Shown: one piece after another, positions 50,817 to 58,228 of the stretch | Numbering within the stretch: position 1 is the stretch's first letter | Layout of the letters: each line of letters opens with the position of its first letter | NCBI RefSeq assembly: GCF_042680605.1 | Contig: NZ_JBHUEE010000002.1 | Coordinates: 248,001 to 312,000, forward strand | DNA from: Allobogoriella deserti | GTDB lineage: Bacteria; Actinomycetota; Actinomycetes; Actinomycetales; Actinomycetaceae | Length of the DNA: 64,000 nt | Reading direction: 5' to 3' | Made by a program: the position numbers and the translations under genes | The notes under the pieces: model-generated | Told to the model about the DNA's origin: nothing | What the model saw: the letters and a program-made list of their open reading frames with translations, nothing else | Database searches by the model: none

Positions 50817-51122
50817 TCACCAGCTCGACTTGCGCACGCCGGGCAGCTCACCTCGCAGAGCCATCTGCCGGAACCGGATGCGCGAGACGCCGAACGTCCG
50901 CAGATGACCTCGCGGACGACCGTCGGCCACATCACGGTTGCGCAGCCGGGTCGGGCTCGCGTCCCGCGGGAGGCGGTGCAACGCCGCCATCGCCTCGTCC
51001 CGTTCCTCCTGGCTCAAATGGGGGTTGACCGAAGCCCGCTTCAGCCTGCGGCGCTCCTCGGCATACCGGGCCACGACCTTCCGGCGCTGCTCGTCCCGGA
51101 CGATCTTCGACCGCTTGGCCAT
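50817..51122 (-). CDS. rpsN: 30S ribosomal protein S14, zinc-independent form
   Basis: Encodes 101 residues, the long form without the CxxC...CxxC zinc ribbon of the short S14; it contains no Cys. AKRSKIVRDEQRRKVVARYA and the C-terminal RPRGHLRTFGVSRIRFRQMALRGELPGVRKSSW segment identify the family. It replaces zinc-containing S14 when zinc is scarce. It is the last gene of rpmB-rpmG-rpsN; its ATG overlaps the rpmG stop (TGATG). Confidence 0.95.
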   Translation of the reverse strand: MAKRSKIVRDEQRRKVVARYAEERRRLKRASVNPHLSQEERDEAMAALHRLPRDASPTRLRNRDVADGRPRGHLRTFGVSRIRFRQMALRGELPGVRKSSW

Positions 51123-51289
51123 CAGCGCTCCTCGCGAAACTCGACGTGCCGGCGCACCACCGGGTCGTACTTGCGGATGACCATCCGGTCCGGGTCGTTC
51201 CGGCGGTTCTTGCGGGTCACGTAGGTGTACCCGGTCCCCGCCGTCGAACGCAGCTTGATGATGGGACGCAGATCAGTCCTGGAGGCCAT
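51122..51289 (-). CDS. rpmG: 50S ribosomal protein L33, cysteine-free form
   Basis: Encodes 55 residues beginning MASRTDLRPIIKLRSTAGTG. It matches L33 (YVTRKNRRNDPDRMVIRKYDP) but lacks all four zinc-ligand cysteines. It sits between rpmB and rpsN with overlaps on both sides (ATGA and TGATG), so all three are translationally coupled. Expressed under zinc limitation by analogy with other actinobacteria. Confidence 0.95.
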   Translation of the reverse strand: MASRTDLRPIIKLRSTAGTGYTYVTRKNRRNDPDRMVIRKYDPVVRRHVEFREER

Positions 51290-51525
51290 CAGATCTTCTC
51301 CCCTCGCGCCAGCATCTGTGCCACCACCGCGTCGATCCCGCGCGCGTCGATCGTCTTGATGCCTTTCGTGCTCACCCGCAGCTTCACCGAGCGGCCCAGC
51401 GAGGGCACCCAGTAGCGCTTGGTCTGGATGTTCGGGTCGAAGCGGCGAGACGTGCGCCGGTGGGAGTGCGAGACGCGACGGCCGAACCGGGGTTCGGCGC
51501 CGGTCACCTGGCAGCGGGCAGACAT
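51289..51525 (-). CDS. rpmB: 50S ribosomal protein L28, zinc-independent form
   Basis: Encodes 78 residues. MSARCQVTGAEPRFG and SHSHRRTSRRFDPNIQTKRYWVPSLGRSVKLRVSTKG identify L28. Only one Cys (position 5) is present, so the zinc ribbon cannot form. It is the first gene of the three-gene alternative ribosomal protein operon, whose start lies 34 bases from the candidate Zur operator shared with the divergent rpmE2 operon. Confidence 0.95.
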   Translation of the reverse strand: MSARCQVTGAEPRFGRRVSHSHRRTSRRFDPNIQTKRYWVPSLGRSVKLRVSTKGIKTIDARGIDAVVAQMLARGEKI

Positions 51526-51558
51526 GGTGTGAGGCCTTCCATCAGTCCTGTAGCGTAG

Positions 51559-51573
51559 TGAGAACGGTTCTCG
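51559..51573. promoter_or_regulatory. Zur operator between rpmB and rpmE2
   Basis: TGAGAACGGTTCTCG contains the 13-bp palindrome GAGAAC-G-GTTCTC and fits the actinobacterial Zur pattern TGA-N-AA-N3-TT-N-TC. It sits in the 72-base intergenic region and can repress both directions. TATACG downstream of it may be the -10 for rpmE2. Confidence 0.75.
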
Positions 51574-51597
51574 TTATACGTCATCTGGAGGCCAGTT

Positions 51598-51858
51598 GTG
51601 AAATCCGGGATCCATCCCGAGTACGGTCCGGTCGTCTTCCGCGACGCCGCCGCCGGCTTCGCGTTCCTCACCCGCTCCACGCTCCGTCCGGAGCAGACGG
51701 TCGAGTGGGAGGACGGACGCACCTATCCCGTGGTCGACGTCGACATCTCCTCGGCGAGCCATCCGTACTGGACGGGCAGGTCGCGGGTGCTGGACAGCGA
51801 GGGCCGCGTCGAGCGTTTCCGTCGGCGCTACGGGCGAGCCCGGCGAGGAGGTGACTGA
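51598..51858 (+). CDS. rpmE2: 50S ribosomal protein L31 type B
   Basis: Encodes 86 residues from a GTG seven bases after GGAGG. KSGIHPEYGPVVFRDAAAGFAFLTRSTL and VDISSASHPYWTG identify type B L31, which lacks the zinc CxxC motif of RpmE. It frees zinc and replaces type A L31 under starvation. It leads the rpmE2-mrf-methyltransferase operon; its stop overlaps the mrf ATG (TGATG). Confidence 0.96.
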   Translation: MKSGIHPEYGPVVFRDAAAGFAFLTRSTLRPEQTVEWEDGRTYPVVDVDISSASHPYWTGRSRVLDSEGRVERFRRRYGRARRGGD

Positions 51859-52904
51859 TGGCCACCCCCGTCCTGACCTTGGCGAGCATCGACCCGGTCA
51901 TGCGCAGCGCCGCCGCGAGCGCCCTGCTGTGCGACCTGCCCGGTGCCGTCGTCGTCCAGCACGATCTCGACGCCGAGAGCGGCAGCCTGCGGCGGGTGGT
52001 CTACGACCGCTCCGGCGTCGGCGAGGACGTGACGCACGTGCTCGACCATGCGTGCGCCTCGTGTGCGCTGCGCGAGGACATCGTGCCGACGGTCCTCGCC
52101 CTCGCTGCCGGCGATCCGCAGGCGGTCGTCGTCGCGCTGCCGACGGCGATCGAGCCTCTCCCGGTGGTCACGGCACTCGGCGGTGCGGAGCAGGTGACGG
52201 TCGCCGGCGTCGCGACCGTCGTGGACACGGACACGCTTGTCACGGATCTCATGGGGCAGGACATGCTCGCCGACCGCGGCCTCGCGGTCGGCGAGCAGGA
52301 CGACCGGTCGGTGGGCGAGGTCGTCGTCCATCAGCTCGAGTTCGCCGACATGATTCTCACCGCTGCGGACGCGCCCGGGCCGGTGTCGCAAGCCATCATC
52401 GCCCACCTCGCCGGACCCGGTTCGTCCGTCCCGTGGGACCGCGCCCCGGTAGACCGTCTGCTCGCCGCACGGCCGACGCCACGTCGCGGTGACCTCATGC
52501 GGCTCGGCACCCCCGACGTCGAGTCCGACGCCGGGGTCTGGACGCTCGACCTCCGTTCGTGGCGGCCTCTGCACCCGCACCGTCTCCTGGACAACGCCGA
52601 GACGCTCGGCGCCGGGATGATCCGGGGCAAGGGACACTTCTGGGTTCCGAGTCGCCCGACTCTGGCCTGCGCGTGGGACGGAGCCGGCGGCCAGCTCAGC
52701 GTCGGCCGTCTCGGCACCTGGGAGCGGCGTCCGGAGACCCACCTGGTCATCACCGGTCTCGGCGGACGCCCGGCCGAACTGCGGCAAGCCTTTGAGGAGA
52801 CGCTCCTCACCGACGCCGAGCTCTCGCGCGGTCTCGGCGCGTGGTCCGCCCGCGCGGACGGGCTCGACCCGTGGCTCGGCGCGCAGCAGGAGGAAGCGGC
52901 ATGA
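51858..52904 (+). CDS. mrf: Ribosome hibernation factor-recruiting protein Mrf (CobW C-terminal domain)
   Basis: Encodes 348 residues matching actinobacterial Mrf, which in mycobacteria recruits the hibernation factor MPY to alternative (zinc-free) ribosomes. The hallmark is HACASCALREDIVPTVLALA with CASC at 66-69; the C-terminal half resembles the CobW C-domain (GTPDVESDAGVWTLDLRSWRPLHPHRLL, RGKGHFWVPSRP). No P-loop is recognisable at the N-terminus (LASIDPVMRSAAA in its place). Translation is coupled to rpmE2 and to the methyltransferase behind it (ATGA). Presumably zinc-repressed through the upstream Zur site. Confidence 0.85.
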   Translation: MATPVLTLASIDPVMRSAAASALLCDLPGAVVVQHDLDAESGSLRRVVYDRSGVGEDVTHVLDHACASCALREDIVPTVLALAAGDPQAVVVALPTAIEPLPVVTALGGAEQVTVAGVATVVDTDTLVTDLMGQDMLADRGLAVGEQDDRSVGEVVVHQLEFADMILTAADAPGPVSQAIIAHLAGPGSSVPWDRAPVDRLLAARPTPRRGDLMRLGTPDVESDAGVWTLDLRSWRPLHPHRLLDNAETLGAGMIRGKGHFWVPSRPTLACAWDGAGGQLSVGRLGTWERRPETHLVITGLGGRPAELRQAFEETLLTDAELSRGLGAWSARADGLDPWLGAQQEEAA

Positions 52905-53656
52905 CGACGGCGGCCGAATTCTGGACCACGGGCGACTACGCCGTCGTCGGGGACCTGTGGGCACAACCCGGCCGCGATCTCGCGGCGACACTGGCGGTCC
53001 GTGATCGGGACGTCGTCGACCTCGCGACCGGGACCGGCGTGACCGCGATCGCCGCGGCCCGGCACGGGGCCCGCTCGGTGACCGGTGTCGATGTCACACC
53101 CGACCTGCTGCGCGAGGCCGTGCGCCGCTCGCGCGCGGCCGGGGTGGACGTCACCTGGATCGAGGCGGACCTGACCGACGTCCCCCTACCCACGGACTGC
53201 GCCGACCTGGTGACCTCGACGTTCGGGCTCGTGTTCGCCGAACCGGGCCCCGCCTTGGCCGAGGCGCGCCGCCTGGTCCGCCCCGGCGGCCGGGTGGTCT
53301 TCACCAGTTGGGCGGCGGAGGGACTCTTCGGCCGGATCCGACAGGCCCTGGCGCCGTACTTCCCCGGCGCGCCCGAGCCGTGGCACGAGGAGCGCGACGC
53401 CATCCGGTCGCTGGCCGGAGCCGACGCCACGGTCGAGGTCTCGAGCTTCACGATGACCATCGAGTCACCGGAGCAGTTCGTCTCGCTGCTGGAACGGTTC
53501 AGCGCCCCGATCGTCAACGGGGCGGCGAGCCTCGGTGACGCCTGGCCCAGCGCCCGACGCGACCTCGTCCGGGTGGTCGAGGAGGTGGCCGGCGACGCCG
53601 GCCCGGACGGTCATCGGGTTCCGGTCGACTACCTCGTCACCACGCTGTCCGGCTGA
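52901..53656 (+). CDS. Class I SAM-dependent methyltransferase coupled to mrf
   Basis: Encodes 251 residues of the UbiE/methyltransferase-11 type. DVVDLATGTGVTAIAAARHGA is SAM motif I, GVDVTPDLLREAV motif II, DLVTSTFGLVFAEPGPALAEA the motif IV region and RLVRPGGRVVFTSWA the post-motif. The N-terminus AAEFWTTGDYAVVGDLW suggests a small-molecule methyltransferase (Methyltransf_11/25). The ATG overlaps the mrf stop, so it belongs to the presumed zinc-starvation operon; no substrate can be assigned. Confidence 0.85.
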   Translation: MTTAAEFWTTGDYAVVGDLWAQPGRDLAATLAVRDRDVVDLATGTGVTAIAAARHGARSVTGVDVTPDLLREAVRRSRAAGVDVTWIEADLTDVPLPTDCADLVTSTFGLVFAEPGPALAEARRLVRPGGRVVFTSWAAEGLFGRIRQALAPYFPGAPEPWHEERDAIRSLAGADATVEVSSFTMTIESPEQFVSLLERFSAPIVNGAASLGDAWPSARRDLVRVVEEVAGDAGPDGHRVPVDYLVTTLSG

Positions 53657-53670
53657 CGGGTCGGGCCGGC

Positions 53671-53692
53671 GGCGTCACAACGCCCGGACGCC
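53671..53692. terminator. Hairpin between converging methyltransferase and COG0523 genes
   Basis: GGCGTC (53671-53676) pairs with GACGCC (53687-53692) around a 10-base loop in the 37-base gap. It is a modest hairpin that may serve both convergent transcripts. Confidence 0.45.
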
Positions 53693-53693
53693 G

Positions 53694-54764
53694 TCACAGA
53701 CTCAGGCGCCGTAGCCGCTGAAGACGCCGGAAACCGGCGGCGTCGGACGTCCCGGGCGCCGGCCGCAGCGCGGCACGCAACCGCTCGCGGACGGCGGCGG
53801 ACTCCAGATGAGTGCCGATGGCCACGAGTCCGCCGCCGTCCGCCGGCCGCGCCGTGCGCTCCGTCGCCACGTGGACCGACGTTCCGACGACGTTGACCGC
53901 GTATGTCCGAACGGCCGACCGGGCGGGCACGGCTACCAGGCCCTTGAGCCGGTAGGCCTCCCGTGGCGGGTCCTCGAGGAGGTCGGCCAACGGCCCGGGC
54001 GCGACCGGCCCGTCCGCACGGACCGTCACGGACTCGGCGTGGACGTGTTCGTGCGGATGGCCGTCGGCATGGGCGTCGAGCATCAGCTGGCGGATCGGGA
54101 GCTGGTCCGGCTCGTCCTGCGTGGACGCGACGTCATAGAGCAGCTCCGGCGCGACGCGACCGCCGACGGCACCGACCACGTGGGCGTGCGGGTTGCGCCG
54201 ACGCACTCGGGCGCCGACCCGCTCGACGACGACGTCCCGCTCCCCCGCCGGCACCCCGTCCAGCTTGTTGACCACGACCAGCGAGGTCGCGGCGTACCGA
54301 AGCGGCGGCTCGTCGTCGACGTCGACCGTCTCCTCGTGGTGGGTGGCGTCGACGACGTCGACGATCCCGCCCGGCCGGACCCGGTCGATGCCGCTGAACC
54401 GGATGAGCCGGGCCAGCGCCATCGGGTCGGCAAGGCCGCTGGCCTCGATGACAATCGCGTCGAGCGCCAGGCGCGGATCCGTCAGGCGGGCGAGCGCGAA
54501 GTCGAGCTCGTCGGTGTCACTGACGCAGCACAGGCAACCACCTGAGATGGACGCCGGCTCGTCGACCTGCCCGGTGACCAGGCCGGCGTCGACGTTCAGC
54601 TCGCCGAAATCGTTGACCACCACGCCGATTCGTGCGCCGGGGCGGCGCAGCAGGTGGTTGAGCAGGCTCGTCTTCCCGGCGCCGAGGTACCCGGTCAGCC
54701 CGATGACGGGCACCGTGCCGGCGCGGGCGGGGGCGGCCGGGGCGCGGACGTCGGAACGAGACAC
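53694..54764 (-). CDS. CobW/COG0523 family GTPase, putative zinc metallochaperone
   Basis: Encodes 356 residues from the GTG at 54764. The P-loop is GYLGAGKT (25-32), the metal motif GGCLCCV holds CxCC (77-80), and NKLD is the guanine-specificity motif; HADGHPHEHVH is a His-rich metal-binding loop before the CobW C-domain. These proteins deliver zinc to client enzymes during limitation. A Zur-type operator overlaps its start region, consistent with zinc repression. The CxCC motif and the P-loop are both intact, unlike in the neighbouring Mrf. Confidence 0.92.
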   Translation of the reverse strand: MSRSDVRAPAAPARAGTVPVIGLTGYLGAGKTSLLNHLLRRPGARIGVVVNDFGELNVDAGLVTGQVDEPASISGGCLCCVSDTDELDFALARLTDPRLALDAIVIEASGLADPMALARLIRFSGIDRVRPGGIVDVVDATHHEETVDVDDEPPLRYAATSLVVVNKLDGVPAGERDVVVERVGARVRRRNPHAHVVGAVGGRVAPELLYDVASTQDEPDQLPIRQLMLDAHADGHPHEHVHAESVTVRADGPVAPGPLADLLEDPPREAYRLKGLVAVPARSAVRTYAVNVVGTSVHVATERTARPADGGGLVAIGTHLESAAVRERLRAALRPAPGTSDAAGFRRLQRLRRLSL

Positions 54765-54768
54765 GGAC

Positions 54769-54783
54769 CGACAATAGTTCTCA
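54769..54783 (-). promoter_or_regulatory. Zur operator upstream of the COG0523 gene
   Basis: On the minus strand TGAGAACTATTGTCG fits the Zur pattern and resembles the site at 51559-51573 (TGAGAAC shared). It ends five bases before the GTG start, so bound Zur would block transcription initiation. Confidence 0.7.
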
Positions 54784-54784
54784 T

Positions 54785-55429
54785 CTAGCTGTGCGTCAGG
54801 TCGCGCCGCATCACCCACCTCCGGCGGTGCCCGCTCCGCCCTGTGGTCGGCGCCGCCCGCGTAAACCCGTGCGCCTCAAACAGCCGCGTGGTGCCCACAT
54901 AGCCACTGATGACGTCGACACGCTCGCCGTCCCCGACCTCCACCGGATAGCCCTCGACCACCTCGCCGCCGTGCGCCCGCGCGTGGTCGACGGCGCCCTC
55001 CAGCAGCGCGTGCATCAAGCCCCGTCGTCGATAGCCGCTGCGGACCACGAAGCACACGGCCACCCACGCGTCGCGCTCGTCCACGAACGGGATGGTGCGG
55101 GAGTTCATCAGGCGCCGGTAGGTGCTCCGAGGCGCGATCGAGCACCAGCCGGCGGGGACACCGTCGACGTAGGCCAGCACGCCCGGGCCGGGCTCGTCCT
55201 CGCACAGGGAACGCATGAACGCACCGCGCTCCTCGGCGGGCACCCGGGAGTCCCGGTACGACATGCACCAGCAGCCCTTGCCGCCGGGCTTCTTGACTCC
55301 GACGACCTCGTAGAACCCGTCATAGCGTCCGACGGCGGAACGGACGTCGACGGTGAGCGGACCGGTCTCGGCTCGTGCCCCATGGCGGAACCGTAGAGCG
55401 ACCCGCTGACACGGGCCCAGGCCTCTCAC
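54785..55429 (-). CDS. GNAT-family N-acetyltransferase
   Basis: Encodes 214 residues. The acetyl-CoA loop is VVRSGYRRRGLMHALLEGAVDHARAHGG, following the motif D/A strands around AWVAVCFVV and GWCSIAPRSTYRR. Cys-rich KGCWCMSYRD near the N-terminus resembles a group of actinobacterial GNATs with a conserved CWC motif. The start GTG at 55429 overlaps the rsmI stop; a shorter start at VDVRSAVGRYDGFYE is possible. Substrate unknown. Confidence 0.88.
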   Translation of the reverse strand: MRGLGPCQRVALRFRHGARAETGPLTVDVRSAVGRYDGFYEVVGVKKPGGKGCWCMSYRDSRVPAEERGAFMRSLCEDEPGPGVLAYVDGVPAGWCSIAPRSTYRRLMNSRTIPFVDERDAWVAVCFVVRSGYRRRGLMHALLEGAVDHARAHGGEVVEGYPVEVGDGERVDVISGYVGTTRLFEAHGFTRAAPTTGRSGHRRRWVMRRDLTHS

Positions 55430-56289
55430 TGCGCCGAGTCGCCGATGGTCGCGCGCGCGGCCAGCGCCGCCTCGTACAGCTCCCGCTTGCGCAACCCGGA
55501 CTGCTCGGCGACCGTAGCCGCCGCGTCCTTGAGCCGCACACCGTTCTCGGCCAGCGCCAGCACGTCACCGACGTGGTCGGCCACGGAGACCGCGGGAGGC
55601 TCTGCTCCGGCGACCACCACCGTGATCTCGCCACGGACGCCCTCTGCGGCCCATGTCGCGAGCTCGGACAGCGGGCCACGGCGGACTTCTTCGTAGGTCT
55701 TGGTGAGTTCGCGGCAGACCGCGGCCCGCCGGTCCGGCCCGAACGCCTCGGCCATGGCCTCCAGCGTCTGCGGCAGGCGGTGCGGCGCCTCGAAGAAGAC
55801 CATCGTGCGCCGCTCGTCGGCGAGCGCCTGCAGGGTCCGCGTCCGCTCCCCCGGTCTGCGGGACGGGAAGCCCTCGAAGCAGAACCGGTCCGTCGCGAGC
55901 CCGGAGAGCGCCAGCGCGGTGAGCACGGCGGACGGACCGGGCAGGACACGGACCTGGACGCCTGCCTCGGCTGCCGCGAGGACGAGGCGGTATCCGGGGT
56001 CAGAGACGGATGGCATCCCCGCGTCGGAGACCACGAGCACCTGCGAGCCCTCCTGGGCGGCGGCCACCAGCTCGGGCGCCCGGCGGGCCTCGTTGTGCTC
56101 CTGATAGCTCACCACACGGCCCGCGACCTCGACCCCGAGGCGGCCGGCGAGCGCGCGAAGGCGCCGGGTGTCCTCCGCGGCGACCACGTCCGCCTCGGCG
56201 AGCGCACGGCGCAGCCGTGGCGGCGCGTCGTCGACGTCACCGATGGGGGTGGCAGCGAGCAGGATGACGCCCGGCGACGCAGATGACAT
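55426..56289 (-). CDS. rsmI: 16S rRNA (cytidine1402-2'-O)-methyltransferase
   Basis: Encodes 287 residues. The N-terminal tetrapyrrole-methylase-like fold starts VILLAATPIGDVDDAPPRLR with ADVVAAEDTRRLRALA; VVSDAGMPSVSDPGY is the SAM-binding PSDPG-like region, and the C-terminus with ELTKTYEEVRRG fits RsmI. It methylates C1402 of 16S rRNA. It is divergent from pmt, a conserved rsmI/pmt neighbourhood in actinobacteria. Confidence 0.96.
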   Translation of the reverse strand: MSSASPGVILLAATPIGDVDDAPPRLRRALAEADVVAAEDTRRLRALAGRLGVEVAGRVVSYQEHNEARRAPELVAAAQEGSQVLVVSDAGMPSVSDPGYRLVLAAAEAGVQVRVLPGPSAVLTALALSGLATDRFCFEGFPSRRPGERTRTLQALADERRTMVFFEAPHRLPQTLEAMAEAFGPDRRAAVCRELTKTYEEVRRGPLSELATWAAEGVRGEITVVVAGAEPPAVSVADHVGDVLALAENGVRLKDAAATVAEQSGLRKRELYEAALAARATIGDSAQ

Positions 56290-56350
56290 GACCCTCAGCC
56301 TGTCACGACCGCCGTGCGCCCGGCGTGCGCCACCGACCTACACTCGCCGG

Positions 56351-58168
56351 GTGAGCACGCCCGATCCCGCGCCGGCGCACGGCGCAGCGCGGGACCCGGA
56401 CGGCGGACCGGCCGAGGTGCGATGGCACCGCACCGACACCGAGCCGGTATGGCGCCCCGGAACCACGGTGCGCCGGCCACCCCGCTCCGAACGGGACATC
56501 GACGAGGATCTCCGCGGCCGCCTCGGCCTCCGGCGCCGCGGCCAACGCCTCGACCCGGCCACCCGCCTGTGGGGCTGGCTCGGACCGCTCGCCGTCACGG
56601 TGCTCGCCGCTGTCATGCGCCTGGTGAACCTCAACCACCCGGGCCGGTTGATCTTCGACGAGACGTACTACGTCAAGCAGGCGTTCTCGCTCATGACCCT
56701 CGGATACGAGGGCGACTGGCCCGCCGAGGACGACGACGAGAAGGACGCCATCAACGCCCGGTTCGCCGCCGGGGACTACTCCGACCTCTCCACCGAGGCG
56801 GACTACGTGGTCCATCCGCAGCTCGGCAAGTGGATGATCGCCGTCGGGCTGCGTCTCTTCGGTGCCGACAACGGCGCCGGCTGGCGGTTCTCGGCCGCGC
56901 TCGTCGGGGCGCTGTCCGTGCTCATCCTCGCCCGGATCGCTCTCCGGCTCTTCGGCTCGGTGGCCCTCGCCACCACCGCCGGCCTCCTGCTGGCGATCGA
57001 CGGGATCCACCTGACCATCTCGCGCACGTCGCTGCTCGACGGATTCCTGGCCTTCTGGGTCCTCGTGAGCTTCTGGTGCCTGCTCCGGGACCGGGAGAGC
57101 ACCCGGGCCGCACTCGCCCGCCGGGCCACGCCACTGATCGCCGCCGAGGAGGCCCGCGCGTTCGAGGCCGGCCGGGCGCCGCGGTCCCTCGCCACCGTCC
57201 CGCCCGTCGGCATCCGGTGGTGGCTCGTCGCGGCCGGCGTCGCTCTCGGGATGGCCTGCGGGGTGAAGTGGTCGGGTATCTACGCCGTCGCCGTCTTCGG
57301 TGTGGTGGCGTTCGCGTGGGAGCTCGCAGCGCGACGGACGGTCGGCGAGCGCCGTTGGCTCACCGGCTCCGTGCTGCGCGGCGGCGTCCCGGCCTTCCTC
57401 GCGCTCGTGCCGACCGCCGCCGTGACCTACGTACTCACGTGGGCGTCGTGGTTCGCAAACCCGGACTCCTACCGCCGGCAGTGGGCGGCCGACCTGCCTG
57501 CCGCCGGCGAGTCCGTGCCGCGGGGCTGGCTGCCCGACGCGCTGAACTCCTGGTGGGAGTACCACCTGGTGATGTGGGACTTCCACAACTCCCTCGAGTC
57601 GGAGCACACCTACGCCGCACATCCGGCCACCTGGCTGTTGCAGCTGCGCCCGACCTCGTTCTTCTGGCCCGCAGACGAGGAGGCGCCACCGCCCGAGGCC
57701 TGCGGCGCCGACCGGTGCGTCGAGCAGATCACCAACCTGGGCAACCCGCTGATCTGGTGGCTCGCCGCGGTGGCGCTCGGCGTGCTGCTCCACGCGGCGA
57801 TCGCCGGCCGGGACTGGCGCGCATGGGCGATCCTCGCCGGTTACGGCGCCATGTACGTGCCGTGGTTCGCCTACGCGCACCGGACGATCTTCACCTTCTA
57901 CTCCGTCGCCTTCGTGCCCTACGTCGTGCTATGCCTGACCTTCGGCCTCGGCTGGGCCACCGGCATGCTCGGCCCGCCGGGCCGCCGCAGGGAAGGGCTC
58001 CTGTCCGCGGGTGAAGCCGCCCGCCCCACCCGCGCCGGATGGGCGATCCTCCTGACTGTCACCGGCCTCGCCGTGGCGGCGGCCGTGTTCTGGTGGCCGC
58101 TGTGGACCGGCCAGCCGGTCTCCTACGACTTCTGGCGCGGGCACATGTGGCTGCCGAGCTGGATCTGA
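56351..58168 (+). CDS. pmt: Dolichyl-phosphate-mannose:protein mannosyltransferase (Pmt)
   Basis: Encodes 605 residues from the GTG at 56351. After a ~70-residue hydrophilic N-terminus come about ten membrane helices; the catalytic DE motif is LIFDETYYVKQAF, the HP.LGK segment is VVHPQLGKWMIAVGLRLFG, and the C-terminal PMT_4TMC domain is present. It O-mannosylates exported proteins using polyprenyl-phosphate-mannose. TACACT (56339-56344) lies six bases before the start, suggesting a leaderless transcript. The stop falls in a tandem repeat. Confidence 0.95.
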   Translation: MSTPDPAPAHGAARDPDGGPAEVRWHRTDTEPVWRPGTTVRRPPRSERDIDEDLRGRLGLRRRGQRLDPATRLWGWLGPLAVTVLAAVMRLVNLNHPGRLIFDETYYVKQAFSLMTLGYEGDWPAEDDDEKDAINARFAAGDYSDLSTEADYVVHPQLGKWMIAVGLRLFGADNGAGWRFSAALVGALSVLILARIALRLFGSVALATTAGLLLAIDGIHLTISRTSLLDGFLAFWVLVSFWCLLRDRESTRAALARRATPLIAAEEARAFEAGRAPRSLATVPPVGIRWWLVAAGVALGMACGVKWSGIYAVAVFGVVAFAWELAARRTVGERRWLTGSVLRGGVPAFLALVPTAAVTYVLTWASWFANPDSYRRQWAADLPAAGESVPRGWLPDALNSWWEYHLVMWDFHNSLESEHTYAAHPATWLLQLRPTSFFWPADEEAPPPEACGADRCVEQITNLGNPLIWWLAAVALGVLLHAAIAGRDWRAWAILAGYGAMYVPWFAYAHRTIFTFYSVAFVPYVVLCLTFGLGWATGMLGPPGRRREGLLSAGEAARPTRAGWAILLTVTGLAVAAAVFWWPLWTGQPVSYDFWRGHMWLPSWI

Positions 58169-58211
58169 GGGGTGGATCTGAGGATTGGATCCGAGAGTTG
58201 GGTCCGAGGGC
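58160..58211. repeat. Four tandem 13-bp repeats between pmt and the ERCC4 gene
   Basis: Units at 58160, 58173, 58186 and 58199 read TGGATCTGAGGGG, TGGATCTGAGGAT, TGGATCCGAGAGT and TGGGTCCGAGGGC. They start at the pmt stop codon and end five bases before a candidate -10 (TAGCGT, 58216-58221) for the next gene. Confidence 0.9.
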
Positions 58212-58228
58212 CCGGTAGCGTGACGCAC

